This document shows positions 13,201 to 23,367 of a stretch of 64,000 nucleotides of DNA, piece by piece. The notes beneath the pieces were generated by a model, which saw nothing but the letters and a program-made list of their open reading frames with translations, was not told where the DNA came from and made no database searches. Within the stretch, counting starts at the first letter, position 1. Each line of letters opens with the position of its first letter. A program made the translations under genes and the position numbers. This stretch comes from Cheilinus undulatus (lineage: Eukaryota > Chordata > Actinopteri > Labriformes > Labridae), in contig NC_054882.1 of assembly GCF_018320785.1 (NCBI RefSeq), forward strand, positions 23,378,719-23,442,718, written 5' to 3'.

Positions 13201-14009
13201 TCCAGGTGTTTGTCTTCATGTCCGTCTCTGGTGAGTCTGAACTTGTCAGGAAATCCATCCATAACATCAGCGGGACTTCAGAACATCCTGAACGCTCTCA
13301 AAGAGGGTCGGCGACCATTGAGCCTCCTAAACCTTCAAGGTATGTATGTGTTTGTAAAGACAAAGAGAGGAGAACATGGAGTATTTCCAAAGAACCACCA
13401 AACTTTTTCTTGAGGCCTAAATACCCTCATTAAAAAATTTACTGAAATATCTTATAGCTCATTTGCTTGCCTCTGCTTTGGTTTTACCATGACAAATATT
13501 TTAAAAACCTTTTTATGGTACCTGGAGAGAAATAAGAGACTGCACTGCACTGATAAATGTAGTGTATTACAACTACCTGACCTTGTTGCAAACACATGTT
13601 CACTATGAATCATTTACAAGTGCTATTTCTATGTGGCTTTCACTTTGACTATAGTCAAAGGCTTATGTGAAAGCTTGTCCTGCACTGGAGCAGGCAGAGA
13701 ATTATATTTTCAAATTAAATCACTACAAAAAGCAAACTTTAAATTCGAGCCTTCCTCATGTGAAAACAAGCAAAAACTGAATTTGTGTATGTTACTTTGA
13801 TCTCAGGCTGTCAGGTGTCCGGCCCCTGGGACAGTGAAGGTCTGGATGGTTTGTCTGAACTGGTGCAGGATCTGCAGCTTTGCTCTCAGGCTCTCAATAA
13901 ACTGGACCGTCACGCTTTAAAGCAGAGCTGGGACAACAGCCGGCTTCATTATGGACGCTTCGTTGACCGAAACAGCAAGTTCCTGCTCTCTGCTGTAACA
14001 TCTGTATGA
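78..14009 (+). CDS. tonsl: tonsl, Tonsoku-like DNA repair protein (N-terminus off window)
   Basis: TONSL works with MMS22L at stalled or broken replication forks. It reads new histone H4 through its ankyrin domain and promotes RAD51 loading in the nucleus (established for the family). The 22 exons I place are 78-192, 301-452, 559-711, 1161-1286, 1368-1566, 1657-1712, 1800-1889, 2971-3043, 3134-3297, 5354-5477, 5578-5819, 6361-6850, 6926-7128, 8962-9068, 9283-9439, 9525-9603, 9680-9987, 11508-11679, 12729-12904, 13020-13093, 13206-13339 and 13807-14009. They sum to 3597 nt, exactly 1199 codons with the TGA at 14007, and all phases agree. The domain order is TPRs, acidic stretch, ankyrin repeats, Ser-rich linker with a KKKRR basic patch, ubiquitin-like segment, leucine-rich repeats. 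Human TONSL is about 1378 residues, so about 180 are missing on the left. Most donors are good; 9439 (GTGGAG) is weak. No internal stop or frameshift was seen. Confidence 0.95.
1368..1712 (+). other. tonsl: tonsl acidic linker exons
   Basis: These exons encode an Asp/Glu-rich run ([14 protein letters not shown] and [18 protein letters not shown]) between the TPRs and the ankyrin repeats. An acidic stretch at this position is typical of TONSL and is thought to touch histones. Confidence 0.8.
1890..2970 (+). other. tonsl intron, nothing recognised
   Basis: This intron lies between two ankyrin exons. Short open frames at 2614-2874 have no recognisable content and no splice support. Confidence 0.6.
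3298..4204 (+). other. tonsl intron, first part
   Basis: No exon or clear repeat is recognised between the ankyrin exon at 3297 and the LINE tail. From 4591 to 5353 the same intron is AT-rich, again with nothing recognised. Confidence 0.5.
4205..4590 (+). mobile_element. 3' end of a non-LTR retrotransposon (LINE)
   Basis: In a tonsl intron, the + strand reads the C-terminal tail of a fish LINE polyprotein: [20 protein letters not shown], then GRRPQG, WRDYI and [18 protein letters not shown]. It is followed by a GATG tandem tail at about 4572-4590. A short 3' piece with a (GATG)n end is typical of 5'-truncated insertions of RTE/Rex3-like elements. The clade is inferred. The upstream end is judged only by similarity to the usual family layout. 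Confidence 0.6.
7632..8420. mobile_element. Tc1/mariner-type transposon, internally deleted
   Basis: The left end CAGGTGCATCTCAATAAA is the terminal repeat of a widespread fish element, also seen at 46700. Near 8225-8390 the + strand reads the transposase C-terminus ([19 protein letters not shown], then [20 protein letters not shown]), which holds the NPIE catalytic glutamate region. The centre is mostly lost and frames are broken. It lies in a tonsl intron. Confidence 0.7.
8962..9603 (+). other. tonsl: tonsl ubiquitin-like segment exons
   Basis: The exons 8962-9068, 9283-9439 and 9525-9603 encode a proline-rich lead followed by [18 protein letters not shown], then an acidic [18 protein letters not shown] segment. 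This corresponds to the TONSL ubiquitin-like fold just before the leucine-rich repeats. It continues into [20 protein letters not shown]. Confidence 0.75.
10795..10905. repeat. degenerate minisatellite in tonsl intron
   Basis: Imperfect copies of a unit close to TTTGCAAATGTGTGCACA follow each other (CTGCAAATGC, TTTGCAAATATGTGCAC, CACAAATGCGTGCAC, CTGCAGATGTG). No exon is recognised in the rest of the intron 9988-11507. Confidence 0.5.
11755..12560 (-). mobile_element. Tc1-like transposon remnant
   Basis: The plus-strand wording around 11955-12010 (ACAACTTGATGCTGCCACCA, then CCATGCTTCACTGTTGGGAT) and 12095-12260 matches the reversed transposase gene of fish Tc1 elements. On the minus strand it decodes to broken pieces of the DDE domain. 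It lies in the tonsl intron 11680-12728. Confidence 0.7.
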
Positions 14010-14077
14010 AATCAAACCAACTTGAAGATGCATGACACTGAATTATGAGCCGTGTGAAATCAGCAGCTTATTTTTTT

Positions 14078-14083
14078 AATAAA
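14078..14083 (+). terminator. tonsl polyadenylation signal
   Basis: AATAAA lies 69 nt after the tonsl stop codon, in a T-rich 3' UTR. A weaker ATTAAA-like site follows near 14353. Confidence 0.6.
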
Positions 14084-14500
14084 AATTAGTTTTTTTATTA
14101 AAGGGATACAGATCTTTAGGGTTTGTGAACAGTGAAAACTTAAGGCTGTGTACCGAATCTTCAAAAGAAATTAACTGCATTAAAGAAGAGTAACAGCACC
14201 CACAGACACTCAATAGCTTCTACATCTCATGTCTTATGTATGCTTTATTTATGTTTACCTGTGAACGTATTTACAGTTTGTGAGCAATATGTCTGTCTTA
14301 TGATGCAACCTGATTTCCTAACCTGCAAATTGTATCATTTGTTTTAGAAAATAATTAAAGTAACTGTAGATTCTTTAGTCTTGCTTTTTACTTTTCAAAC
14401 ATTTACATCTTGCAAACATCTTTGTGAGCTTGGACATTGTTTTTGCCAGTATTACTCTGAATGGAAATGGCACCACTTTCACTTTATGGTTTGTTAAAAC

Positions 14501-15404
14501 TAGAGATGTACCAATACCATTTTTCCTTCCCGCTACAGATTCAGATACCAAGGTGTTGGGTATCAGCCGATACCAAGTACCAATCTGATACCATTGTGAA
14601 CTCTCTGGACTGACTGTGTGGACCAACAAATTATTTTAGACCTATATTTGACTCAGAATATGGCTCAACAAATGAATTGTTCATATACATCATCTCGGTG
14701 ACCCTAAAGTTGTTTTCTGCTGATTACTGTGTTATTTTATTATTGAGTTTTACTTCTAAATATTGAAATAACAATTATTCAGGGGGCTGCATCACAGGCT
14801 CTCTATTTCTCTCCATTATGCTCTATTCGGGCAGCATAACATGATTATGGGACATCCTGCCATTGGCTGACAGAACCCCTCAAAGAATAAAGTTCCCAAA
14901 AGTCACATGAGCTCCAGGCTCGTTGAAAATGCTGCCCACAGATTCAAAGCCATTAATGGTGTCAATGGGAAGGCACAACAGCTAGCTTCAAGATAAAAAA
15001 CAAGTAAGAGGCAAGGATTTATGGTTCAAAAGGTTTATTTAAACTTTTGATTAACTGTGTCACATCTTGTCGTGTACGACAACTTTGGTCTGAAAGGCAT
15101 TTTAATGATCAAATTCAGAGAAAACTTGTCACAAGGCCACCATTTTTTGCTTCTGCAGAGGGTCCTTTGGGTCCTCTTTTCTGCTCTAAACACGGTAGCT
15201 TGTGCATGCAGTGTTTTCTGACAGTGAAGAAGAATTGATTTCCAGTTTATAGCATGAACATGTAGCATGGCTAAATGAAGCAAACTATAAAGCTAAACCA
15301 AACAGTATCGGATCGGTGCAAAAACTTGTGCGCTCACACATATCTGCATCTTGAGCAGTATCGGACATATTTATGATGCTGGTGTCTGAATCGGAACAAC
15401 TCCT
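14501..15404. mobile_element. hAT-like non-autonomous element
   Basis: It starts TAGAGATGTACCAATACC and ends AATCGGAACAACTCCT, an imperfect inverted match. Repeated GATACCAAGTACC and GTATCGGATCGG words near both ends are typical of a common fish hAT-derived repeat. No convincing target duplication was found. No intact transposase frame is present. Confidence 0.5.
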
Positions 15405-15538
15405 CATATCTTTTTTGGTTTATGAAGAGCTTTAGACCACAAAGGTGGATAAAGTCTTTATATTTGAGGATTCAGTCACCAAAACTGGAGTCAGATTATG
15501 TCCCACAAGAAAAACTCATAACATTTTCAATGCAAATA

Positions 15539-15544
15539 TTTATT
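15539..15544 (-). terminator. NK-lysin copy A polyadenylation signal
   Basis: AATAAA on the minus strand lies about 135 nt beyond the TAA at 15679. Confidence 0.5.
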
Positions 15545-15678
15545 GAGGACTGCTCTCGTACAGAAATTGACTTTAAGTTTATAAAGGAACCAAAGAAAGT
15601 GAATGCTATGAAAGTAAAAATAAAGCTTAACTGTAAAAATGAAATGAAACAGCTTAATTATCAAGCATGTAGACACTG

Positions 15679-18326
15679 TTAGGCATATTCATTCACTTCA
15701 GTCAGTGCTTTCTCCTCTGTCTGATAGAAGTGCAAGCTCAGCAGCTCCTTTGGCCTGAAGAGAGAACAGAGAAACATAAAAGAAGAATTAAAATGAAGAA
15801 TTGATCCAGTCAACTGTATTTAAACTTAGCCAATGTGTTATGCTCATTGGTGTATTACTTAAAGCAGTTTTATACTCTACTTCATGCTCATCTGAAATAC
15901 TTTATACAGGACATGTATGAGGTAAAAATGTGTTTTTCAAAGTAGGGTCCCCAGGGTGTGTGAAAATAAGAAGAGGCAGCATGGAACAAAAATAACTTAC
16001 AGTTATTTGTTGCAAAAATGTTTTCATATATGTAAATGGTAAATGGACTGGAGGTTGAATAGCACTTTACTTCTTGCCTGGACCTTTTGCTTTTTTGCTT
16101 AAGAGATGACAAACTATCTAAATATTGGTCAACGGGGCAGCTGGACTTGATTGAATCAAGTCAGTCAAGTCCAGTTTCCCCCTTGACCAAGATTTGGATC
16201 ACAATGACCTGGATGAGTGACTCTACCACTGTTCCACAGCCACCCCATTACAGTATAATGAAGAACAAGGTGCAATAATTCATAAAAAGAAGGCTGTTTT
16301 TTATATTTGTCATTGCAATTTTCAAGAGGGGGTTGCTCACCAGAGGCAGCTTCTATAAAGGGTCCTTGGTCTGGCAAAGTCTGAGCTAGAACCCCTGCGC
16401 TTACAGCTCTCTTAAACTTGGTAAAATAAAATACTGACATCATTGTATAACTAAGGGATTCAGACTACATTTTCCAGTGCAGCTAAGTTAAAAGATCCAA
16501 TTTACTTCTGCACAGTTGCTTCACTATGAATAATTCATATAGATACATATATTTAAGCTGCTGAAAAGGTTTTAAACAACAGACTGGCTGTTTGACTCAC
16601 TTGCAGGCTCCAGTGTTGACACAGATGGTCCTCACATCGTCGGTGGTGGTGAGCTCCTCGATCAGCTCTCCCAGGTGTTTCTTCACAAAACGGCGGCACA
16701 GAGATCTTAAGAGGCCAATCTCATCGCAGCAGGTCAGCAGCTTTGATTTCAAGACCTGTGAGCATTAAAGAAAGCGTCATTGCTCCTTCTGTAATTCAGA
16801 AACTACACCCTGCTTTCATGATGCTGTCAGTCTTACAGTCATATGTTTCATTTACCTCTGCAGTGCCGTTCTGCCCAACCACTTTCTTCACCTTCTTCAG
16901 GGCCCACTTGCACGCCCAGCAAACACCTGGGATCTGCACATCAACATAACAGCAACAGGAATTAATATAAATCAATACACTTTATTCCTGGGGGGGTCTA
17001 CTGTGGCAACGAATGTGGGTGGAACTTCCAGTACAGTAATATTGTAGCTAAAACGCCATTCAAGGGTTTACTAAAAGGATTAGGAGTCAACAGCAGTTTT
17101 CAAAAACACTTCATGTCATTTTTAAACTATTTCAAAGCCTGACCTGTTTAGTTTCTTCATCCTGTGTTGCTGTTCATTATGTTGTCTATTTAACTGTTTT
17201 TTAAAACTATCTCACAGTGAATGAGCATAAATCTGAGAAACCTCAGAAAAGAAGGATTCATGTTTTTAAAATGCCTTTAAAATTTTTGTACCTGTCTGCA
17301 TTAAGTTTGTGTCACATCTGAAATAAAGAGGAAGTGGTCTGTAACGTTGGCCCGTCCTAGACATTGTTGCATGAGTGTGAATGATGTCATATAGGTAGGG
17401 GTGTAAAGTAACTAATTACATTTACTCAGTTTACTGAAAATGAGTAGCTTTTTTGTGCACTTGCACTTTTTTGAGTACTTTTCAAAATCACTGTTTTTAC
17501 TTAAGTACATTTTGAGGGCAGTATTGTACTTCACTACATTTTAAAAAGCAACAAGTACTGAGTAAAAAAAAAACAACTTAAAGCCAAAACAAGGAGGTTG
17601 TAACTTTCTGCCAACAAGAAAAGGGCCAAAGGTTTGACTTTCACAGCACATGATGATCAGTAGTGAGAGAATAATTCCACGTCATCCAAAGACAGCTGTT
17701 GCATTTGACTTAAGGTTAAGCCTCATCTTATAACAAACAACCTGGTTATAGATTCATATTCTCATGTAGAAATTTCACACTAAAAAAAGGTCATATTTTA
17801 CTGTGTACCCTCCTTAGGTATCAAAAGTAGTTACTTAGCACTCAGTATTTTAAGTAAATTTTAAATGATTTACTTTTACTTGAATAGATTTATAGATTGC
17901 TACTTTCTCTTCTACTTAAGTAAATTTGGTCGAAAGTAACTTTACTTTTACTTGAGAATAGTCTAGTACTTTTTACACCTCTGCATATAGAAGTATGTGA
18001 ACCACTCGGCCTTTTTGTACTAAATGTCTTTACTTTTGAGACTTCTTATGCATTTTCTTCTGTATTTTGCATGAGTGTTATTTTGAATAAAGAACCTTCG
18101 TTAAGTCTCCCACAGAGCCGTCCAGGTCCACTGGCTCCTGGTCATCAATTCTGACCTCTACACTTGCACCATGGCCCATCCAGACTATAGAAATAATAAC
18201 AGTGATTTTTAAAAGATGTATCACACTGAGACAAACAACAAAGAAGTTTTTAAACAACAGAAAATACGTGAACACACCTGAACATGTCACCAGGAGGCAC
18301 ACCAGGAGGACTGAAGATGACACCAT
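15679..18326 (-). CDS. nkl: NK-lysin-like antimicrobial peptide, copy A
   Basis: NK-lysins are saposin-B peptides stored in granules of cytotoxic T and NK-like cells; they disrupt microbial membranes (family knowledge). The five exons, read leftwards, are 18278-18326, 18096-18184, 16856-16933, 16601-16755 and 15679-15754. They total 447 nt, 148 residues plus TAA, with all phases consistent. Exon 1 encodes a signal peptide (MVSSSVLLVCLLVTCSG). Exon 2 is an acidic propeptide. Exons 3-4 hold the saposin-B core with CWACKWALKKVKKVV, LLTCCDEIGLLRSLC and ICVNTGAC, seven cysteines with an extra one next to the usual third. Exon 5 is a short tail (PKELLSLHFY to NEYA). The basic KWALKKVKKVV helix is typical. 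The gene is convergent with tonsl and tandem with copy B. The donor at 18095 (GTTCTT) is weak. The paralog number cannot be assigned. Confidence 0.9.
17396..17983. mobile_element. hAT-type MITE in NK-lysin A intron
   Basis: The ends are inverted: TAGGGGTGTAAAGTA on the left, and the right end reads CAGAGGTGTAAAAAGTA on the other strand. The flanks are CATATAGG (17388-17395) and CATATAGA (17984-17991), an 8-bp target duplication with one mismatch. The inside is made of repeated ACTTTTACTTGAGTA-like words. No transposase frame is present, so it is non-autonomous. Confidence 0.8.
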
Positions 18327-18376
18327 TGCTGCAGCGATCTCTGAGTTTTTGTGTTTGGGTTTGGTGAAAACCCACC

Positions 18377-18383
18377 TTTTATA
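18377..18383 (-). promoter_or_regulatory. TATA box of NK-lysin copy A
   Basis: TATAAAA on the minus strand lies about 51 nt upstream of the ATG at 18326. The implied start site is near 18350 with a short 5' UTR. Confidence 0.65.
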
Positions 18384-18649
18384 ACCAGCAGAGTTGGGGG
18401 CCTTTGCAGCAGTGCTCCTTAGAAACCCCCCCAGTCAGCAACTCTGACCACAACTTTCATATGATGACAGAAACTGAAACATTCTTGTGGTATGGTGTGG
18501 CTTATCTACACCAACCTCTCACTTTGTCACATATTCCAGTTAGTGCTTTTACACTCAATGAGACACAGTCATAGCCAAAACTTGACTATCTGAATGCTTT
18601 CTTCAAGTCTGGAAATAAGACATTTAAATCAGTCCATGCCTCAATTAAT

Positions 18650-20060
18650 ATAGTGCCCATAAAAAGGATGTTTTACCCTTTCAATGATTTAAAAAAATCA
18701 ATCATGGTCAATATAACTAGGTTTTTTGACTAAAAAATGAAATAAAACCTCCTTAATGTCAAAGTGGAAACAGATATCTACAAAGTAATTTCAATTAAAT
18801 AAAATATGTATGGTAAAACAAGTGATTGCACACATTTTCATCCCCTTCAAGTCAGTATTTAGTAGATGCACCTTTAGCTGCAATTACAATGTGGATAAGT
18901 CTCAATCAGGATTGCACATCTGGATACTGTAATTTCACTCCATTCTTCACTTCATCTTTTTAAAGTCCAGTCACAAATTCTCTATTGGATTGAGGTCTGG
19001 GCTTTGACTTGGCCACTCAAGAACATTCCCCTTGTTGTCTTTAAACCATTTCTGTGTAGCTTTCACTGTATGCTTCAGGTCATTGTCTTGCTTGAATTAA
19101 ATCTTCTCCCAAGTCGTAGCTCTCTTGCAGACCAGGTAAGATTGCCCTCCAGGATTTTCTGATATTTTGCCTGGTTTGTTTTACTGTACATCACAGTGGC
19201 GATGGTGTGTTTGTGGTGATGTGCAGTGTTGTCTGGTAAACATGGCGCCTTGTCTGATGGACAAAAAGCACCATTTTGATTTCAACAGACCAAAGAACCT
19301 TCTTCCACTTGACCATAGAGTCTCCCACATGCTTTTGGCAAACTCTAGTTGAGATTTTATCTGAGTTTTCTTCAACAGTGGCTTCTCTTTGCCACATTTC
19401 TGTAAAGCTTTGACTGGTGAAGAACCCTGGCAACAGCTGTATGCAGGGTCCCTTTCATCTCACCTGCTGAAGCTTGGAACTCCGTCAGAGTAGTAATAGG
19501 TGTCTTGGTAACCTCTCTCACTAGTCTCCTTCTTTGCGTGGTCACTTGGTTTGTCAGGACGACCTGATCTAAGCAGATTTACACATGTGCCATATTCCTT
19601 CCATTTTTTGATGATGGATCTGACTGAGCTCTGGGGGATGTTCAGTGCCTTGGAAATTCTTTTGTATACATCTTCTGACTTTTACTTTTTTATAACCTTT
19701 TCTCTTTGTTGCGTAATTGTAGCCAGGAATTCTGATTAACCAGTGACTGGGCCTTCAGGATACAGGTGTCTTTATACTACAGTTGCTTGAGTCAGAGTCA
19801 CTGCACTCAGGTGATCCCCATTTCACTGTGAGACTACTAGCACGAATTGGCTGGACCTCTGTTGAATTAGGTCAGTCAGAACGTGAATGTTTATGCAGTC
19901 ACTTACTTCACACTGCATATTTTGATTTATTTGAAATCCCTTTGCAGAAATCTGTTTTCACTTTGACTTTAAAGAGGGTGTATTTGGTACTTTTTTTGGG
20001 GTCATTAAAGTCAAATTTTATTGACTATGATCGATATACTAAAAAATTTTTAAAAAACAG
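18650..20060 (-). mobile_element. Tc1-like transposon, near full length, decayed
   Basis: The element is in reverse orientation. Plus-strand words such as GATTGAGGTCTGGGCTTTGA, CTTGGCCACTCAAGAACATT and CCTTGGAAATTCTTTTGTAT are the complement of a fish Tc1 transposase gene. At 19801-19835 the 5' leader matches the copy at 39300-39350. Many stops are present. It separates the two NK-lysin genes. Confidence 0.75.
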
Positions 20061-20727
20061 ACACAGATAAGACACTCATTTTATTGAAAGGAACTTTGCA
20101 GTTTAACATTTTTAGTTACATTTAAAGAGAGAAGCATATTTAATTTTAACTTGCAAGATGGTAATCTGACTAAATTTTTGAAATAAGAGCTTACGTTTTC
20201 TGGACAATCCACGTAAAGCTTCTGTAAGAAATTAATGCCTTATGTCTCCACAGCCTTGGACTCAATTATTGGCTTTTACTTTTTTGCCAACATATGTTAA
20301 ACTGATGTTCAGTAACAACAAATCGCTACCTGATCATTTTAATAGTCATAAATCTCACTCATTGGGAGTCTTTGCTGTTTTGGCAGTGCGTGGTTATATG
20401 CCCCATCTGACACCCACACCCAGCTTCAGTCATTCAAAAGTACCAATGTAGAAATAATCAGACTATTTGTAGACATTCTCATTTGCTTTTATAAATCAAA
20501 AAAGGAAAAAAAGTTAGCAATTTCAGTCTGTTTCATGACCAGCTCAACCCTTTACAGGAGCTTTAATATGTACATTTTAACAGTTGATATCAGTTCACAC
20601 ATTCAAAAACTGCCTGGAGTTATTATGATCACTCCACATTACAACACAAGCATTTACAAAAAATGTTCTTAAAAACAAAAAAAACACAATGAGGGCACAG
20701 GAAGAGCTGACGCACATCTGGTAACTT
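20061..20727. other. NK-lysin B 3' flank
   Basis: This is AT-rich sequence between the copy B stop and the Tc1-like element. It should contain the copy B 3' UTR. Nothing else is recognised. Confidence 0.4.
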
Positions 20728-21845
20728 TCAGTCAGAGCTACTCATAGGCAGGTGTGGGCTTCGTTTGCACAGCCTCAGCTTAACACACATTGACCTCGGT
20801 GACCCACGGTGAGCTATTGCATCAATCAGTTTGTCTTTGTACTTCCTGGTGATCATCTTGCAGGCAGATCTGATGAGTTGAATCTTCAAGCCATTGCAGG
20901 CCTTGCTCAGCAGTTGCCCAATTTTTTCCTTGAAGTGACGACAGAGAAAATTCAGCAATAGCACTCACAATGGTAACCATTGTTCATGCATTTCCTGCAA
21001 TTTATGGTCATATTCAATGTCTTAAAATAAAAACAAAAACATTCAAAAAGCAGCCTTACTTCCTCTTTACATTTCTTTTTTACAACACTGATTCCAAGAA
21101 AGTTAGGACAGTGCATGGATTGTAAAACAGATAAACTAATGTATGTAGCATTAGAGTTAGAGTTATTAGAGTTTTTGGAAACATATTTGTCCATTTTGAA
21201 CTTTTACCATTAAATAATACACAACATCACAATCTTTTGATTATTTTGGGTTGTATTTAAAGAACCCTGTTTCATTCTTCTAACACTGGCAGCTTTACTG
21301 ACTAGTTTGCAGGAAAAAAAATAATTTGTTTATTTTGTATTAACTAATGTAGGAAGATTTATTTTGTATTTATACCTTTGCGTGATCTCCACCCAGCAGC
21401 TTCTTTACCTTTGACACAATGGCCTTACAGGCCCAACATGAACCTGGAAACGCCCCCAGCTGCAATACACAGATAAAATGCAATTAGCCTCATCAAAAAT
21501 AAGAAAATGTTTAAAATGGAAAATTTTATCTCTGATGAGTCAGTCTTATATGCTAATTGCATGTTTTAAAAAGGGGAGTGTTAAACCCTGACACTAATTA
21601 GGTTGCATGTGTCACATTTTCATACCTCCTCTGCGCAGTGGTCTTTTTTCTTTCTGTGGTCTAAATGTGGTTTAAAACCCTCCTTCTCATCAGTTAGGAC
21701 CTCCAGGGACTCCCACGACTTCACGGCACCTTAAAGAACAAAATGTCTCTGAAAATACTAATATTACAATCAAAATTTGAGTATAAAATACTGCTTTCTT
21801 ACCTGAGAACAGTAGGAGAACAGTGATGGTGATGAGAAAGGTCAT
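20728..21845 (-). CDS. nkl: NK-lysin-like antimicrobial peptide, copy B
   Basis: This is a second saposin-B peptide gene. The four exons are 21803-21845, 21626-21729, 21376-21459 and 20728-20928: 432 nt, 143 residues plus stop, with phases matching copy A. Exon 1 is a signal peptide (MTFLITITVLLLFSG). Exon 2 is a charged propeptide with an HRKKK stretch. Exons 3-4 carry the six canonical cysteines (CWAC, KACNGL, SACKMI, SMCVKL, RLC) and Lys/Arg-rich helices (KAIVSKVKKLL, KMITRKYKDKL). Unlike copy A, the last exon runs through after the sixth cysteine into RSPHLPMSSSD and a stop, with no fifth exon. Outside the cysteine frame and CWACK the two proteins differ strongly, so the duplication is old or fast-evolving. 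Signal peptide and family suggest storage in lymphocyte granules. Confidence 0.87.
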
Positions 21846-21881
21846 GGTGGTTCTTGTGGAGCTTTGTTCTCCTTTTACGAC

Positions 21882-21888
21882 TTTTATA
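21882..21888 (-). promoter_or_regulatory. TATA box of NK-lysin copy B
   Basis: TATAAAA on the minus strand lies 37 nt upstream of the ATG at 21845, which implies a very short 5' UTR. Confidence 0.6.
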
Positions 21889-22292
21889 CCTCGGATTTCT
21901 TCTCTTACACGTCTCAGCACCTAACTTGCTAAAGTAAAGGGGCACTGACAAAAGCCAAACACTGCATTTTTTTTCTACTGAATTTGCAGAAAAATAGTGA
22001 AGCCACAAGTGGCAACAAGGCGCCGTCACACAAAGAAGGGGTTTGGTGTTGTGGCACAGCTGCAAAATGGACAGCCACAGTTATGTCTATCAGACAATGA
22101 ACTGTTTAACAGATACGAACTGCCATGTCTTTTACATACAACATGAAGAGAGAGCGGTGTAAATGTATTGTGAACTGACTCAGACATGCCATGTAGGGCT
22201 TATTTTGTCTTATATTTTGGTATGATGCATTGTTGATAGAAAGATATCTTCAAAAAGTGGCTCTAATGAAATAAGCAACATCTGAGGCAGCT

Positions 22293-22645
22293 CATCCATC
22301 CATTTTCTGTACTGCTTATCCTGTTGAAGATCGAAGGGGCCTGGAGCCTATCCTAGCTGTGACTGGGCGAGAGGGGAGGTCTCCCCTTGACTGGCCGCCA
22401 GTCAATCGCATATAGGTATATAGAGATAGACAACCAAGCACACTCACATTCACACCTACAGCCAATTTTATTGTGATCAGTCAACCTAATGAGTATTTCT
22501 TTGGTGGGAGGAAGCCGGGTACTCGGAGAGAATCTACGCATGTATGGAAGAACTTGCAAACTCATCACAGAAAGGGCCTGACCAGGAAGCGAACCAGGGG
22601 TCTTCTTACTGTGAGGCAACAGCACTAACTGCCGCCGTGCAGCCC
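22293..22645. repeat. fish dispersed repeat with CATCCATCCATTTTCTG start
   Basis: The sequence runs CATCCATCCATTTTCTGTAC, then CCTGGAGCCTATCCTAGCTG, ACTGGCCGCCAGTCAAT, TTGGTGGGAGGAAGCCGG and GTGAGGCAACAGCACTAACTGC. This is a very common repeat in fish introns, probably the 3' region of a retroelement. No coding capacity. The class is uncertain. Confidence 0.6.
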
Positions 22646-23362
22646 AGAGGCAGTTCAGACCATAAATACTTGAGTTAAAGCAACTTCCTGTTTCATGGCA
22701 AGACACCAGACTTTGACAAGCTACCACAGCCATACCCTACGTTTTGCTCACACAGGATAAAAGGTTTTCTTTTATCAGGTCTCTACTCTATAAACTTTTA
22801 TCAACTTCGAGTATTAATAAGTTCAGATGAACCCCCTGGGAAAAGTAAAAATCCAAGGTTGAACCTGTTACTGGGGTTGAATTTTTGAAATGTTATGGGG
22901 TACCACTGAACCATTTAGCTCTGCCCAGCAAAGAAAATCAATATCAATCATTTTCTTTTCCCTTCTGGACTTTTCCCACAAGTTTAAAGGCTTAAAGGCT
23001 GTGTGAGTGATCTAAGATGATGAAAAGTGAAAGTCTACTTCCTGTTTCTTGGCAAACATAAAACACAGTGGCCACAGCATTAGATGATGTCTTGTATATC
23101 TTGGGATGTACCTTGGAAAATTTGTGTGTGAGTCAGTCAAATAAGTTGGACTCCAATCTGACATCATAGGAGTGATGTGACAACTCAAGTTACTTCCTTT
23201 AGCCAAATATTGGCACTGCAACTGTGAACTGTTGAGCACAAGTGTACTGAGGCCTAGTCTCTTATCAAGCACATGAAATGTTTCTTCAGATATGGTTATG
23301 TATGGCTGAGTAATAACAGCTTTAACTTTTATGGTGAGACATCATGGCAGCTTTTGTTGTTT
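22646..23362. other. intergenic, nothing recognised
   Basis: No gene or repeat end could be placed here. Open frames are short and without family signal. Confidence 0.4.
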
Positions 23363-23367
23363 GTGGC

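Larger units (their letters stand above)
9680..14009 (+). other. tonsl: tonsl leucine-rich repeat exons and C-terminus
   Basis: Six exons encode LRRs of the LxxLxLxxNxL type: [65 protein letters not shown] and [13 protein letters not shown]. The C-terminal exon (13807) ends in [18 protein letters not shown] and a stop. The region is complete and open throughout. Confidence 0.9.

Noticed and set aside
14501-15404. 8-bp target duplication for this hAT-like repeat
   Set aside because: The flanks GTTAAAAC and CATATCTT do not match.
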